A stretch of DNA of 64,000 nucleotides, taken from Vibrio coralliirubri. GTDB lineage: Bacteria > Pseudomonadota > Gammaproteobacteria > Enterobacterales > Vibrionaceae. The notes under the pieces were generated by a model. It ran no database searches. It was not told where the DNA came from and saw nothing but the letters and a program-made list of their open reading frames with translations. Positions within the stretch are counted from its first letter, which is position 1, and every line of letters starts with the position of its first letter. This document shows positions 1 through 9,200 of the stretch, piece by piece. The stretch is taken from the NCBI RefSeq assembly GCF_024347375.1, contig NZ_AP025471.1, positions 1,736,001 to 1,800,000 on the forward strand. The letters run 5' to 3'. The translations under genes and the position numbers were made by a program.

Positions 1-1
1 C

Positions 2-367
2 AAAATCAGTTTGCACTTCCCTTGGCATCCACTTGAGCGACAAGTTCATATTACGGGCACGGCTGAAAAGCTGACCGCTATGGAAAATATGAAGTACTTC
101 TCGTCACGTCCAAAAGAGAGCCAATTGGCCGCGATTGCAAGTAAGCAGAGTAGCCGCATCTCAGCGCGTGGGATTTTAGAAGGTAAGTATCTAGAGCTTA
201 AACAGAAGTTTGCCAAAGGAGAGATTCCTGTGCCTTCTTTCTGGGGTGGTTTCCGTGTACGTGTAGATAGCATCGAGTTTTGGCAGGGTGGTGAACACCG
301 CTTGCACGACCGTTTCTTGTTCTCTCGCCAAGACAATAGTTGGGATATTGATCGCCTAGCACCTTAG
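2..367 (+). CDS. pdxH: Pyridoxamine 5'-phosphate oxidase, C-terminal part (cut by window edge)
   Basis: FMN-dependent oxidase that makes pyridoxal 5'-phosphate from pyridoxine or pyridoxamine phosphate in the cytoplasm. The reading frame is open from base 2, so the N-terminal part lies outside the window; about 121 residues remain. Hallmarks seen are [21 protein letters not shown], the PSFWGGFRV stretch and the family-typical end [10 protein letters not shown]...IDRLAP, which binds FMN and substrate. From memory these match E. coli PdxH nearly position for position. It is followed by a strong hairpin terminator and faces the convergent LuxR-type gene. Confidence 0.96.
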   Translation, partial: KISLHFPWHPLERQVHITGTAEKLTAMENMKYFSSRPKESQLAAIASKQSSRISARGILEGKYLELKQKFAKGEIPVPSFWGGFRVRVDSIEFWQGGEHRLHDRFLFSRQDNSWDIDRLAP

Positions 368-398
368 GCTGCTTGATCGCTTGGCTGTTAACAGATCC

Positions 399-442
399 AA
401 AAATGCCGTTGATTAGACTTATCAAATCAACGGCATTTTTTT
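399..442. terminator. Bidirectional intrinsic terminator between pdxH and the luxR-type gene
   Basis: A perfect 16-bp stem (399-414 with 425-440), 10-nt loop, core TGCCGTTGAT, has T-tracts on both strands. It can end pdxH rightward and the convergent regulator (stop at 469) leftward. Confidence 0.9.
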
Positions 443-468
443 GTCTGAATTTTCAGCTGATTAGTAAA

Positions 469-1251
469 TCAATCACTGTGTAGAACAACAGATATCTGTT
501 TTTTGAGCAGAGTTTCTGGGATCACTGAGCCCAATCCTGAATCCAATGCATACTCAATCAATTGGCTTTTGCTGCGTGCATCGAACTTCTGTTTCAATCT
601 GGCGACATGACCTTCGACCGTTTTGATTGAAATGTTTAACGTCGACGCGATGTACTGTGGTTTCTTGCCGAAAAGCAGTAAGAACAGCACCTCTGATTCT
701 CTCGAAGTCAGCCGCTTTTGCAGCTTAGACACGCGCGGCTCTGACCCCGCAAGCGATGCCTGATCGCCTTTTGTCCCTGTGGCCTGACAAACCCAATGAC
801 CGACCTCTAAGATCGCGGTATCGGTAAGCTCTTGGCCATAGAAGATGGTGCCTTGGACGTTGTCGTCATCATCAAGCCAAGGGGTTTTGGTAAAGATATG
901 GGCGTGCCAGCGTCCGTCTGGATAGGGGTGAATATCGAGGATCTTAAGGGTACTGCGTGTATCCATCACATGTTTGTCTTGAGCTCTGAAATCTTGTGCG
1001 CACTCCGTGGTTTGACTGGGCATGTCGAAGTCGGTCAAGCCTGTACAAGTCTCATTGGGTTTTAAGCCAATCAATTGGTTGTAAGCAAGGTTGGCGTACA
1101 CGAAGACCGAGTCAGTATCTTTGCAGCCCCAGCAGCCTGGAAGTTGTTCGAATAAAGAACGATGTATGGAGTTGAGTGGATCTGGCAAGGTTTTATCTCG
1201 TAAGCAGAGGTATAGCAATGATATCAGTTTCTTATAGCGCTGCAATGGCAA
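469..1251 (-). CDS. PAS-domain LuxR-family transcriptional regulator
   Basis: A 260-residue DNA-binding regulator. Residues about 25-145 look like a PAS sensor fold (LPGCWGCKDTDSVFVYANLAYNQL near the start, then DFDMP and a GTIFYGQELTD end). Residues about 180-245 are a LuxR/GerE helix-turn-helix: LTSRESEVLFLLLFGKK, then IASTLNISIKTVEGHVARLKQKF. There is no receiver domain with a phosphorylatable Asp, so this is not a classical response regulator; the ligand is unknown. Other vibrios carry similar PAS-LuxR genes, but I cannot name a target. The first Met has no strong Shine-Dalgarno sequence, so the start is uncertain by a few codons. Upstream (1280-1306) lies the inverted repeat CAGTTAA/TTAACTG, a possible control site. 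Confidence 0.85.
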   Translation of the reverse strand: MPLQRYKKLISLLYLCLRDKTLPDPLNSIHRSLFEQLPGCWGCKDTDSVFVYANLAYNQLIGLKPNETCTGLTDFDMPSQTTECAQDFRAQDKHVMDTRSTLKILDIHPYPDGRWHAHIFTKTPWLDDDDNVQGTIFYGQELTDTAILEVGHWVCQATGTKGDQASLAGSEPRVSKLQKRLTSRESEVLFLLLFGKKPQYIASTLNISIKTVEGHVARLKQKFDARSKSQLIEYALDSGLGSVIPETLLKKQISVVLHSD

Positions 1252-1615
1252 TTAGAGTACGAAAAATAAGGGGTGACTGACAGTTAAACGGACTGCTGAT
1301 TAACTGTGTCGATCACGGAGAATCGATGGGCATAAAGGGTGATAATCAGGCAAAAAAAAGCCAGCCTGAAGAGGGGCTGGCTAAAGACAAGATATGCCTT
1401 GTCGACATGTAGAAGATTTTCAGTCTAATTTACGAGGGTCAGGTAAATTAAACTGAGGCATCAATTTGATACCCAGAGTGACTTACTACTCTATCGACGA
1501 ATCTACTCCTAGGAGTGCTTATGCATAAGGGGGGAATTCCCCTATAAATGCTGCTCAATGTGATAATTGAGAACCTAGAGTAAATATTTGGGATTCTGAG
1601 CCTGTGATTGGGAGC
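1252..1615. other. 364-bp intergenic region with possible small transcript
   Basis: No protein gene was found. It holds an inverted repeat near 1280-1306 and, on the minus strand, a factor-independent terminator at 1352-1383. The roughly 230 bases between the 1616 stop codon and that terminator are either a long 3' UTR of the SUMF1-like gene or a separate minus-strand small RNA. Confidence 0.5.
1352..1383 (-). terminator. Intrinsic terminator, leftward
   Basis: AGCCAGCC (1359-1366) pairs with GGCTGGCT (1375-1382); on the minus strand the stem is followed by eight T. It would end transcripts coming from the SUMF1/PEGA gene at 1616-3445 or a small RNA in between. Confidence 0.8.
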
Positions 1616-3445
1616 CTACAGCTCTCGTACTACTCGGAATCCTAGATAGTTTGCTGCCGTTGAAGGCGGTACGTACAGTTCGTTAAACACCTTTGCCTCT
1701 TCAGGAGAGAAGCTCCACGCGCCACCCTTCGCTAGGCCTTTCTGAACGGTTGTCCATTCCCAAACGTTACCCACCATGTCGTAGAAGCCTGTTGGCGTTG
1801 GTAGGAATGACTTAACCGGAGATGTACTAACGTTTGACCATGGTGTACCCGCCCAGCCAGTGTTGGCTTTGCCTGAACGGAATTCATTGCCCCACCAGAA
1901 GTTGGTGTCTTGGCCAGCTCTTGCTGCAGCTTCCCACTCTTGTGGTGTTGGCAAGCGGTAAGTGAAGCCGGTGTTTTTAGATAACCAACGTGTATAAGCT
2001 TTGGCATCGTTTTGGCTAACACAAACTACTGGTGAGTTATTAGCTTGCTTAAAGCCTGGGTTCTGCCAGTCTTTGTCTGAAACGGTTGTGATCTCTGCAT
2101 TGACGAACGTATCGCAGGTGTTCATCAGCTCAGCGTCTGTTTGGTAGCCTGTGTTTTTTACGAATGCTTTGAAGTCTTGAACACGGGTTGGTGTTGCTGC
2201 TAATGCAAACGGCTGTTTGATCGTCACTTGTTGTGCGTTATTTTCACCCAGTAGGTAGCGACCCGAGCCGACGACAATCATTTCAGGGCTCTGAATGTCG
2301 TTACCCATCGGATCAGCAAACTTGGTGCCGACATTCAATGAATTTTGTTTGGCTTGCAATACGGCTCGTAGGTTGTGATCGCGGGCTATCTTCAGCTCTT
2401 GATGGAAAGAAAGGTAGCCTTCTTTTTCGATCGTGACCATGTGTTGGCCTGTCGGTAACATCACTTCAACCGGTGTACTGCCATAGTTTACGCCGTTGAT
2501 AGAGACATTGTCGTTGTATTGATTTGAACGAACCACCAAGTTAACCCAAGCGACTTCTTTTTGTTGGTCGTTGGCTTGTTGCTCGCTTTGAGAGAAACAG
2601 TTTGATGACTGAATACCAAGTAGGCGACAAGGGGTGTTCTTATCTGGACGAGTTTCTAGGTTCGCCGCAATCACCGCTCGGTAACGGTTATCTTCAGAGA
2701 AGCCAGAGGATTTCACTTTGTGTTGCAGAACGTGAATGTTCAGCGAAGCAGACGCAAGGTGCTCTTTCACTGTTTTCGATTCAGTCGCGTTGTCCACTAG
2801 GCTATGCTGGAACTGTTTTACCGCTTTTTGAAGTGCCAATGTCACCGTTTGGTCTGAACATTGCGCCAGTGTCATATCGCTGCTGCAACGGTTGGTAAAG
2901 CTAACGGTTTGCTCTTCCGTCTGAGTGATCTCGTTTCTTAGTCGCTCAGCTCTTGCTCTTAGCTTGTCTTGGTTCAGGTTTGCGATTGAAGCTTCTGCCG
3001 CGGCTTTCTCAGCTTGAATAGCCTCAAGCTCCATCACTAAGCCTTGCTGCTTCTGTTCTGAGTCTGAAATCGCAAGCTTGCCCTCTTTTACGGTTTTCCA
3101 AGCGTCTTGGAAGCGGTTTTGAGCAAGCGAGATATCGAAATCGGGCTCATCAATCATGCGCGTGTAATCTTGCTCTAGGCTGGCTTTCGCTTTTGCGAGT
3201 GTTTGCTCTGCTTGAGCTGATAACTCAGCTAGACGTGCCGTTTGCTGCGCCTGATTGTCGACTTCATTTTGTTTGTCAGCCAATTTCTTCTCAACAGCCG
3301 TTAAGTCGGCATGCTTTTCGAAAAGTGAGCTTTCAATGTCGGTGACAGATGACGCGATCGCTGGTGGTGTTGCCTCAGCAAAAACAGCTGGCGTCATTAA
3401 GCAGGGAGCAAGTGCAAATAATAGAGTAGGAAGACCTTGGCGCAT
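1616..3445 (-). CDS. Secreted coiled-coil / PEGA / formylglycine-generating-enzyme-like protein
   Basis: A 609-residue protein with a signal peptide ending near AVFA|EA. Order: long charged coiled coil (about 35-190), a region with paired cysteines (CSSDMTLAQC, then CRLL...NCF), a PEGA domain (about 315-375; SINGVNYGSTPVEVMLPTGQ, EKEGYLS) and a C-terminal SUMF1/FGE-fold domain (about 390-609; YRLPTPQEWEAAARAG, FYDMVGNVWEW, KGGAWS, LGFRVVREL). The usual catalytic cysteine pair of true FGE enzymes is not seen near the C-terminus (the stretch after KGGAWS has no Cys), so it is probably a structural or binding module, not an oxidase. Residues 1-375 are paralogous to the neighbour at 3688-4791. 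It should act in the periplasm; function unknown. Confidence 0.8.
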   Translation of the reverse strand: MRQGLPTLLFALAPCLMTPAVFAEATPPAIASSVTDIESSLFEKHADLTAVEKKLADKQNEVDNQAQQTARLAELSAQAEQTLAKAKASLEQDYTRMIDEPDFDISLAQNRFQDAWKTVKEGKLAISDSEQKQQGLVMELEAIQAEKAAAEASIANLNQDKLRARAERLRNEITQTEEQTVSFTNRCSSDMTLAQCSDQTVTLALQKAVKQFQHSLVDNATESKTVKEHLASASLNIHVLQHKVKSSGFSEDNRYRAVIAANLETRPDKNTPCRLLGIQSSNCFSQSEQQANDQQKEVAWVNLVVRSNQYNDNVSINGVNYGSTPVEVMLPTGQHMVTIEKEGYLSFHQELKIARDHNLRAVLQAKQNSLNVGTKFADPMGNDIQSPEMIVVGSGRYLLGENNAQQVTIKQPFALAATPTRVQDFKAFVKNTGYQTDAELMNTCDTFVNAEITTVSDKDWQNPGFKQANNSPVVCVSQNDAKAYTRWLSKNTGFTYRLPTPQEWEAAARAGQDTNFWWGNEFRSGKANTGWAGTPWSNVSTSPVKSFLPTPTGFYDMVGNVWEWTTVQKGLAKGGAWSFSPEEAKVFNELYVPPSTAANYLGFRVVREL

Positions 3446-3520
3446 GATGGGCTACTTCAATCGTAATTTAGGTTAATCGAATATTCTAAACGAGAACGCC
3501 ATTTCGTCTGCAGCTATTGT

Positions 3521-3586
3521 TTATAACGATAAAATAAGGTTATAACGACCATACAAGTTTGTAACGATCATACAGTTTATAACTAT
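3521..3586. repeat. Four direct repeats with 18-19 bp period upstream of the SUMF1-like gene
   Basis: Copies of the 10-mer TT(A/G)TAAC(G/T)A(T/C) start at 3521, 3540, 3559 and 3577, separated by 19, 19 and 18 bp; the inner ones share a following CATACA. They lie 75-140 bp upstream of the 3445 start codon, in the gap between the two PEGA paralogues. The regular phasing suggests an array of regulator-binding sites or a decaying tandem repeat. Confidence 0.7.
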
Positions 3587-3687
3587 CAACAAAATGGCGA
3601 GTGTTCATTCAGCTTTGTGAAATAGGCACGGCTATCTGATATAGAGCTAAGCGTTTGAATTGGCTCAGCTCTATATAGAAAGGGTGT

Positions 3688-4791
3688 TTAGCTTTCTTTG
3701 CTAGGAAGAAGCTTAACCCAAATCGTGTCGCTGCCGTTGATGGTAACTGTGCGGTTGTAAGACTCGTAACCTTGTTTTGAAATGGTTACTTGGTGACGAC
3801 CACTTGGTAGCGCAACCTCAAGAGGGGTGCTGCCATACTTAATGCCGTTGATGGTTACTGAGTCGTTGTACTGATCAGAACGTACCGTCACGTTAGCCCA
3901 CTGTTTGTCACTCTTCTTAACGACTGCTGCGTCACTGCCTGTTAAACAGTAGCGAGTCGAAACATTCAATAGGTTACACGCTGCCACTGCTTCAGGTTTT
4001 GCTTGAAGTTGAGCTTGCATCTGCATGAAGTAAGAGTTGTTACCAGAGAAGCCGCTCTTGATCGCTTGGCTGTCTTGAACATGGATATTCAGCTGAACAC
4101 CTTGTAAGTTTTGCTTCGCAAGTGTGCTTTCTGTGAGCTGCTCAAGTAATTGGCTCTTGAACGTTTGCACAGCTTTTTGATTGGTCAGGTGTTTACCCTG
4201 TGCAGTACACTCACCCAGTGTCATTGTTGATGAACATGTGGTGGTGTAGCTGGTTTCAAGTACCGCACTTTCACGCAGTTCTGTTGCGATACGTTTTACG
4301 CGAGCTTCAACTTTTGATTCTCTCAAGTTTGCCAGCTCATTATTCAGGCGAGCTTGCTTTTGCTTGATTTGAGAAAGATGAATTTCGCTCTCGTTGATCG
4401 CTTGTTCGTTATCTAGTTGAGACGATTGGTTCTCTTTAACCGCAGCCCAAGCATCTTGGTAACTTTTCTGGAAAGAGACTAAATCCGTTTCTGGATCTTC
4501 AAGTAAGCGACTGTACTGTTTGTCGAGTACAGACTTGGCTCTGTTACGTTTTGCCTTAAGTTCTTCACCTTCGCGTAACAACTTGCTGTTCTTGTTTTGA
4601 AGTTGTTTTAGGTTTTCAGTCGCCGATACTTTGGTTGCTGAAATACGCTCAATATCTGAGTTTTTCTCTGTTAGCTTTGCATCGATAGCTGAAACGGGAT
4701 CGACTTGATTCAGTTCTTCAGCGGATACCGATGCAGATACCCAAAGTGGGGATAGCGCAAGTAAAAGCGCTGAAATTCGAAAGTTAGTCAT
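3688..4791 (-). CDS. Secreted coiled-coil PEGA-domain protein
   Basis: A 367-residue paralogue of the neighbouring 1616-3445 product, lacking the FGE-like domain. It has a signal peptide ending around VSA, a coiled coil (about 30-180), the same cysteine pattern (CSSTMTLGEC, CNLLNVSTRYC) and a C-terminal PEGA domain (TINGIKYGSTPLEVALPSGR, SKQGYES). The ATG at 4791 is preferred over an upstream TTG in frame because AGGGA sits 5-6 bases before it. PEGA domains are known from surface and envelope proteins; the partner here is unknown. Both genes point left and are separated by 242 bp that contain the phased repeats. Confidence 0.8.
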   Translation of the reverse strand: MTNFRISALLLALSPLWVSASVSAEELNQVDPVSAIDAKLTEKNSDIERISATKVSATENLKQLQNKNSKLLREGEELKAKRNRAKSVLDKQYSRLLEDPETDLVSFQKSYQDAWAAVKENQSSQLDNEQAINESEIHLSQIKQKQARLNNELANLRESKVEARVKRIATELRESAVLETSYTTTCSSTMTLGECTAQGKHLTNQKAVQTFKSQLLEQLTESTLAKQNLQGVQLNIHVQDSQAIKSGFSGNNSYFMQMQAQLQAKPEAVAACNLLNVSTRYCLTGSDAAVVKKSDKQWANVTVRSDQYNDSVTINGIKYGSTPLEVALPSGRHQVTISKQGYESYNRTVTINGSDTIWVKLLPSKES

Positions 4792-5274
4792 AGGTCCCTG
4801 CAACTTGTAGATTGAAAATTGGCTCGTTAATAAAGTGTCTACTTCCTAGTTGTGAGTCACTAGTTATTAGCAATTAACACAGTACCCGTCTTTATACCGT
4901 TTTATTGCTATCCAATCTACTCAAAAGCCAAGTTTCGGTACTTCGGATACACTTTTTACAGGTTTAGAGCCAATTATTTGAGCTATATAAGAAAATTTAT
5001 TCATTATGTTGGCGTGAAGAAGCATTTATTGACCACATGGTTTTTCGTGCTTGTGTGATTGCTGGTGAAGCCCCTAAACTCGCCGGAACGATTGGTTTTA
5101 CAATGCCCGTAGTTTGTACACTCTTGATCATCTTTCCGGAGGCATGATCAAGACGATCGCGGTAATGATCTTCTGTTTAAGGCGAGGAAATGACTCTCAT
5201 GATCATTTACAAATTCATCTTATGCGGATTTCAGAGTATTATTCTTACTATGTCGATCTGAGTATTTTGCTGTC
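4792..5274. other. 483-bp intergenic region
   Basis: It separates divergently transcribed genes (PEGA protein leftward, AraC regulator rightward). A short open frame at 5114-5305 has no ribosome site or recognisable sequence. Inverted GATCAT/ATGATC motifs recur around 5127-5205 and could form hairpins. Nothing else can be supported. Confidence 0.5.
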
Positions 5275-6099
5275 ATGCCAAAACCTTTACCCTTTCCAAA
5301 CCTAGACTTGTCCCCGCTAGGCCTTACTGGCCCTCGCCCTGCGGAGATCATTACTTTGCCTTCGCATATGGATTGTCACGATCACCACTATTCGCAGGTC
5401 GTGATTGGTTTAAATGGTCAGGCGGAATTTGAAGTTTGCGGTAAAGGTAATCTTATCGGGCCGGGTCAAGGTTGTGTGGTAACGGCGAGCTCTGATCATG
5501 CTTTCGGTGGGGTGGTTGGTCAGTCGGATATCCTAGTGCTCAACATGCCAGTGCCAACCGATGATGACCCTCTGATGTTAGAGAAGATTAACCAGTTAGA
5601 ATCATCGAACGTCTACTTTCAATTAGACGCGCAAATTCAAAAGCTTATCCATATGTTGGTGCAAGAAATGCAGGCGAGCCCGGATGATCTATTGTTAAGC
5701 CGTGCCTGTAATGACACGGTGATCGCGCTGATGCAAAGGCACATCTCGGCATTTGAAACCTCAATTAAAGACTCGCGTTTTGATCTTGAAGCACTGGATC
5801 GCTACATCGAACAACACCTCGCGAATAAGATCTCTGTCGCTCAGCTTGCGGGCAGCGTATTCTTGGGCGAAAGCCAGTTCCATATGCTGTTCAAAGAGCA
5901 AATGGGCATTACCCCTCACCAATATGTTCTTGGTAAGCGTATCGACCGTTCTCGCCGTTTAATTGAACAAGGTAATCTTAGCCTTGGCCAGGTCGCTGAG
6001 CTGGCTGGTTTCTCCGGTCAATCCTCCTTTACTCACACCTTTTCACGCCTTCAAGGCATGTCTCCATCCCAATACAAAAAGAAAATTTCTGTTAAATAG
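5275..6099 (+). CDS. AraC-family regulator, likely controlling proline utilisation
   Basis: 274 residues: an N-terminal cupin-like sensor (about 25-110; CHDHHYSQVVIGLNGQAEF, GPGQGCVVT) and a C-terminal double helix-turn-helix (about 170-270; ISVAQLAGSVFLGESQFH, then GQVAELAGFSGQSSFTHTFS and GMSPSQYKK). It sits 181 bp upstream of putA in the same direction. The local PutA has no N-terminal ribbon-helix-helix repressor domain, so this protein is a good candidate for the proline-responsive activator; that role is inferred from position only. No clear Shine-Dalgarno sequence precedes the ATG. Confidence 0.88.
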   Translation: MPKPLPFPNLDLSPLGLTGPRPAEIITLPSHMDCHDHHYSQVVIGLNGQAEFEVCGKGNLIGPGQGCVVTASSDHAFGGVVGQSDILVLNMPVPTDDDPLMLEKINQLESSNVYFQLDAQIQKLIHMLVQEMQASPDDLLLSRACNDTVIALMQRHISAFETSIKDSRFDLEALDRYIEQHLANKISVAQLAGSVFLGESQFHMLFKEQMGITPHQYVLGKRIDRSRRLIEQGNLSLGQVAELAGFSGQSSFTHTFSRLQGMSPSQYKKKISVK

Positions 6100-6192
6100 T
6101 GAAACAAAACGGCATATTATTTTAAAGTTTCATATGTGACGTTGTGTTTGTTTTGTTAATAAAGCGAGTTTTTAGCAAAAAACTCGGAGTTT

Positions 6193-6222
6193 TTGACAAG
6201 TAATCCTTATATACTCTAAATA
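6193..6222 (+). promoter_or_regulatory. Candidate sigma-70 promoter of putA
   Basis: TTGACA (6193-6198) is followed after 18 bp by TAAATA (6217-6222), 58 bp upstream of the putA ATG. A small GC-rich hairpin (CCCGG...CCGGG, 6246-6261) then precedes the ribosome site AAGGA. Confidence 0.45.
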
Positions 6223-6280
6223 CACTGCAGCCATTGTAGAGATCCCGGGCTAATTCCGGGTGTGAGATTAAGGAAAACGC

Positions 6281-9200
6281 ATGTTTACAGCTACTGATGT
6301 GTTAAAGCCAGAATTCAATGAGCAGTCGCTTACTGATCTATGGTCGCTTATCTCACCATTATATATGGTGGATGAAACCCAATGGCTAGAGCAACTTCTG
6401 CCGCTAGCTACCCCTTCTGAGTCAGAAAAGCAGCAAATTTCAGAGAAAACGACCTCATTGATCGAAGCTATCCGTGCGGATAAGACTTCTATCCAGATGA
6501 TCGATGCACTGTTGCTTGAATACAGCTTAGATACTCAAGAGGGCATCTTGCTGATGTGTCTGGCGGAAGCCTTGATGCGTATTCCTGATTCAGCAACGGC
6601 TGATGCATTGATTCGCGACAAACTCAGCGTTGCGGATTGGAAATCTCACCTAAAGAATTCTGATTCAGTGTTTGTGAATGCATCCACTTGGGGATTAATG
6701 CTAACGGGTAAGGTAGTTGGGCTTTCATCTAAAGAGCAGAGTGCAGGTCAAGCGGTAAACCGTTTAGTGAACAAGCTTTCTGAGCCGGTAATTCGTAAAG
6801 CGATGCACCAAGCAATGAAGGTGATGGGTCACCAATTCGTTCTTGGCCGCAGCATTGCTGAAGCGCAAAAGAACGGTAAGTCTATGCGTGATAAAGGTTT
6901 TACCTACTCATACGACATGCTAGGTGAAGCGGCACTGACCACTGCTGACGCAAACAAATACTTCAAAGATTACCTAATGGCGATCGAAGCCGTAGGTCGA
7001 GACACATACGTCTCTTCAAAATCTAGCCCAGCACCGTCGGTATCTATCAAGCTTTCTGCGCTTCACCCACGTTATGAAGTGGCGAACGAAGACCGCGTAT
7101 TGACAGAACTTTGCGACACGTTAGAGCAGCTATTGCGCCGCGCAGTAGAGCTTGATGTTGCAATTACGATTGATGCGGAAGAAGCGGATCGCCTAGAGCT
7201 ATCTCTTAAACTATTCGAAAAACTGTACCGCACTGATCTTGTAAAAGGTTGGGGTAAATTTGGTCTGGTTATTCAAGCTTACTCAAAGCGTGCACTGCCG
7301 GTTCTGGTTTGGCTAAACCGCCTAGCGAAAGAGCAGGGTGATTTGATCCCGCTTCGCTTAGTGAAAGGTGCTTACTGGGACAGCGAAATCAAATGGTCAC
7401 AGCAGGCTGGTTTCACTGATTACCCAGTTTACACACGTAAAGAAGCGACAGACGTAGCTTACCTTGCATGTGCACGTTACCTATTGAGCCCAAGCGTTCG
7501 TGGCAATATCTTCCCGCAGTTTGCGAGCCACAATGCTCACACGGTTTCTGCTATTGCAGTAATGACCGAGCATAAAGACTTTGAATTCCAACGCTTACAC
7601 GGCATGGGTGATTCTCTTTACAACCATGCGATGGAAGCTTACCAACAGTCAGTACGTATTTACGCACCGGTTGGTAGCCATAAAGACTTACTGCCATACC
7701 TAGTACGTCGCTTGCTAGAAAACGGCGCAAACAGCTCGTTTGTACACCGTCTAGTTGATGCACGTTGCCCAGTGGCAGAGCTGACTCAACACCCTGTCGA
7801 TATGCTTCTGGCATTCGATACATTGAACAACACTAAGATTCCTCTGCCTCCAGCGGTATTCCCTGAGCGTAAGAACTCATACGGTGTGAACATTGATATC
7901 GAAAGCGAAGCGCATCAGTTTGAAGAGCAAGTAAAAGGCTTCTTAAACAATCAATGGACTGCTGGCCCTGTGATCAACGGTGAATCTCTTGCCGAAAGCA
8001 TGATCAAGGCTGATCAGAACGTTGAGCAGGTGACTGCACCTTATGATCGTCGTATTAATGTGGGTCAGGTGGCTTTCGCTAACCTTGATCATGTTTCCGC
8101 AGCGATCACTGGCGCAGATGCAGCATTCGCTGATTGGAACGCAACATCGGTAGAAACCAAAGCGGCTGCACTTGATAAGTTAGCTGACCTGATGGAAGAC
8201 AACCTAGCTGAGCTGGTGGCGATTTGTCATCAAGAAGCGGGTAAGACGATTCACGATAGTGTTGATGAAGTGCGTGAAGCAGTCGACTTCTGTCGTTACT
8301 ACGCAAAACAAGCGGATAACCTACAAGGTTTCGAACTAAAAGGTTTTGATGGCCAAACACGTATCGCTTCTCGACAAGGTCGTGGTGTGTTCGTTTGTAT
8401 TAGCCCTTGGAACTTCCCTCTAGCGATCTTCCTTGGCCAAATTACAGCAGCTTTGGTTGCGGGTAATACGGTTGTGGCTAAGCCTGCAGAACAAACAAGC
8501 TTAATTGCAGCTCGCGCCGTTGAACTGATGAATGAAGCGGGTTTCCCTGCTGGCACTATTCAGTTACTACCGGGTCGTGGCGCTGAGATCGGCAGTGCAC
8601 TCACCAGTCATGATGCGATTGCGGGCGTTGCCTTTACGGGGTCAACACCAACAGCACAACGTATCAACGTGTCATTGGCGAGCCGTAACGCTAAGCCGGT
8701 TCCGTTTATCGCGGAAACCGGTGGTCAGAATGCGATGATCGTCGACAGTACTGCACTGCCTGAACAGGTAGTCCGTGATGTTATTCGTTCGGCATTCGCT
8801 TCTGCAGGTCAACGTTGTTCTGCACTGCGTGTGCTTTACATCCAAGAAGACATCGCAGACCGTGTGATTGCATTGATTCACGGTGCAATGGACGAGCTGA
8901 GTGTTGGCATTCCACATCTTCATAAAACCGATGTCGGCCCTGTTATCGACCAAAACGCGAAACAGAAGCTAATGGCACACTTAGAAAACATGACCAATAC
9001 CCAGAAGAAGGTGGCTCAACTTTCTCTAGGTACGGATTGTGAACATGGTGACTTTGTTCCACCAAGTGCGTTTGAAATCGATGACATCAGCTGCTTGAAA
9101 GAAGAACAGTTTGGCCCTGTGCTGCACATTGTTCGCTTCAAAGCGAGTGAGTTAGCGCAAGTGGTCGATCAAATCAACCAAACTGGTTTTGGCCTAACTA

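Noticed and set aside
1616..3445. Active sulfatase-modifying enzyme (FGE)
   Set aside because: No catalytic Cys pair in the C-terminal part and no sulfatase gene in the window.
3521..3586. Short CRISPR-like array
   Set aside because: Units are 10-17 bp, nearly contiguous and have no unique 30-bp spacers or cas genes.
5114..5305. 63-residue frame upstream of the AraC gene
   Set aside because: No ribosome site, overlaps the AraC start, no recognisable composition.
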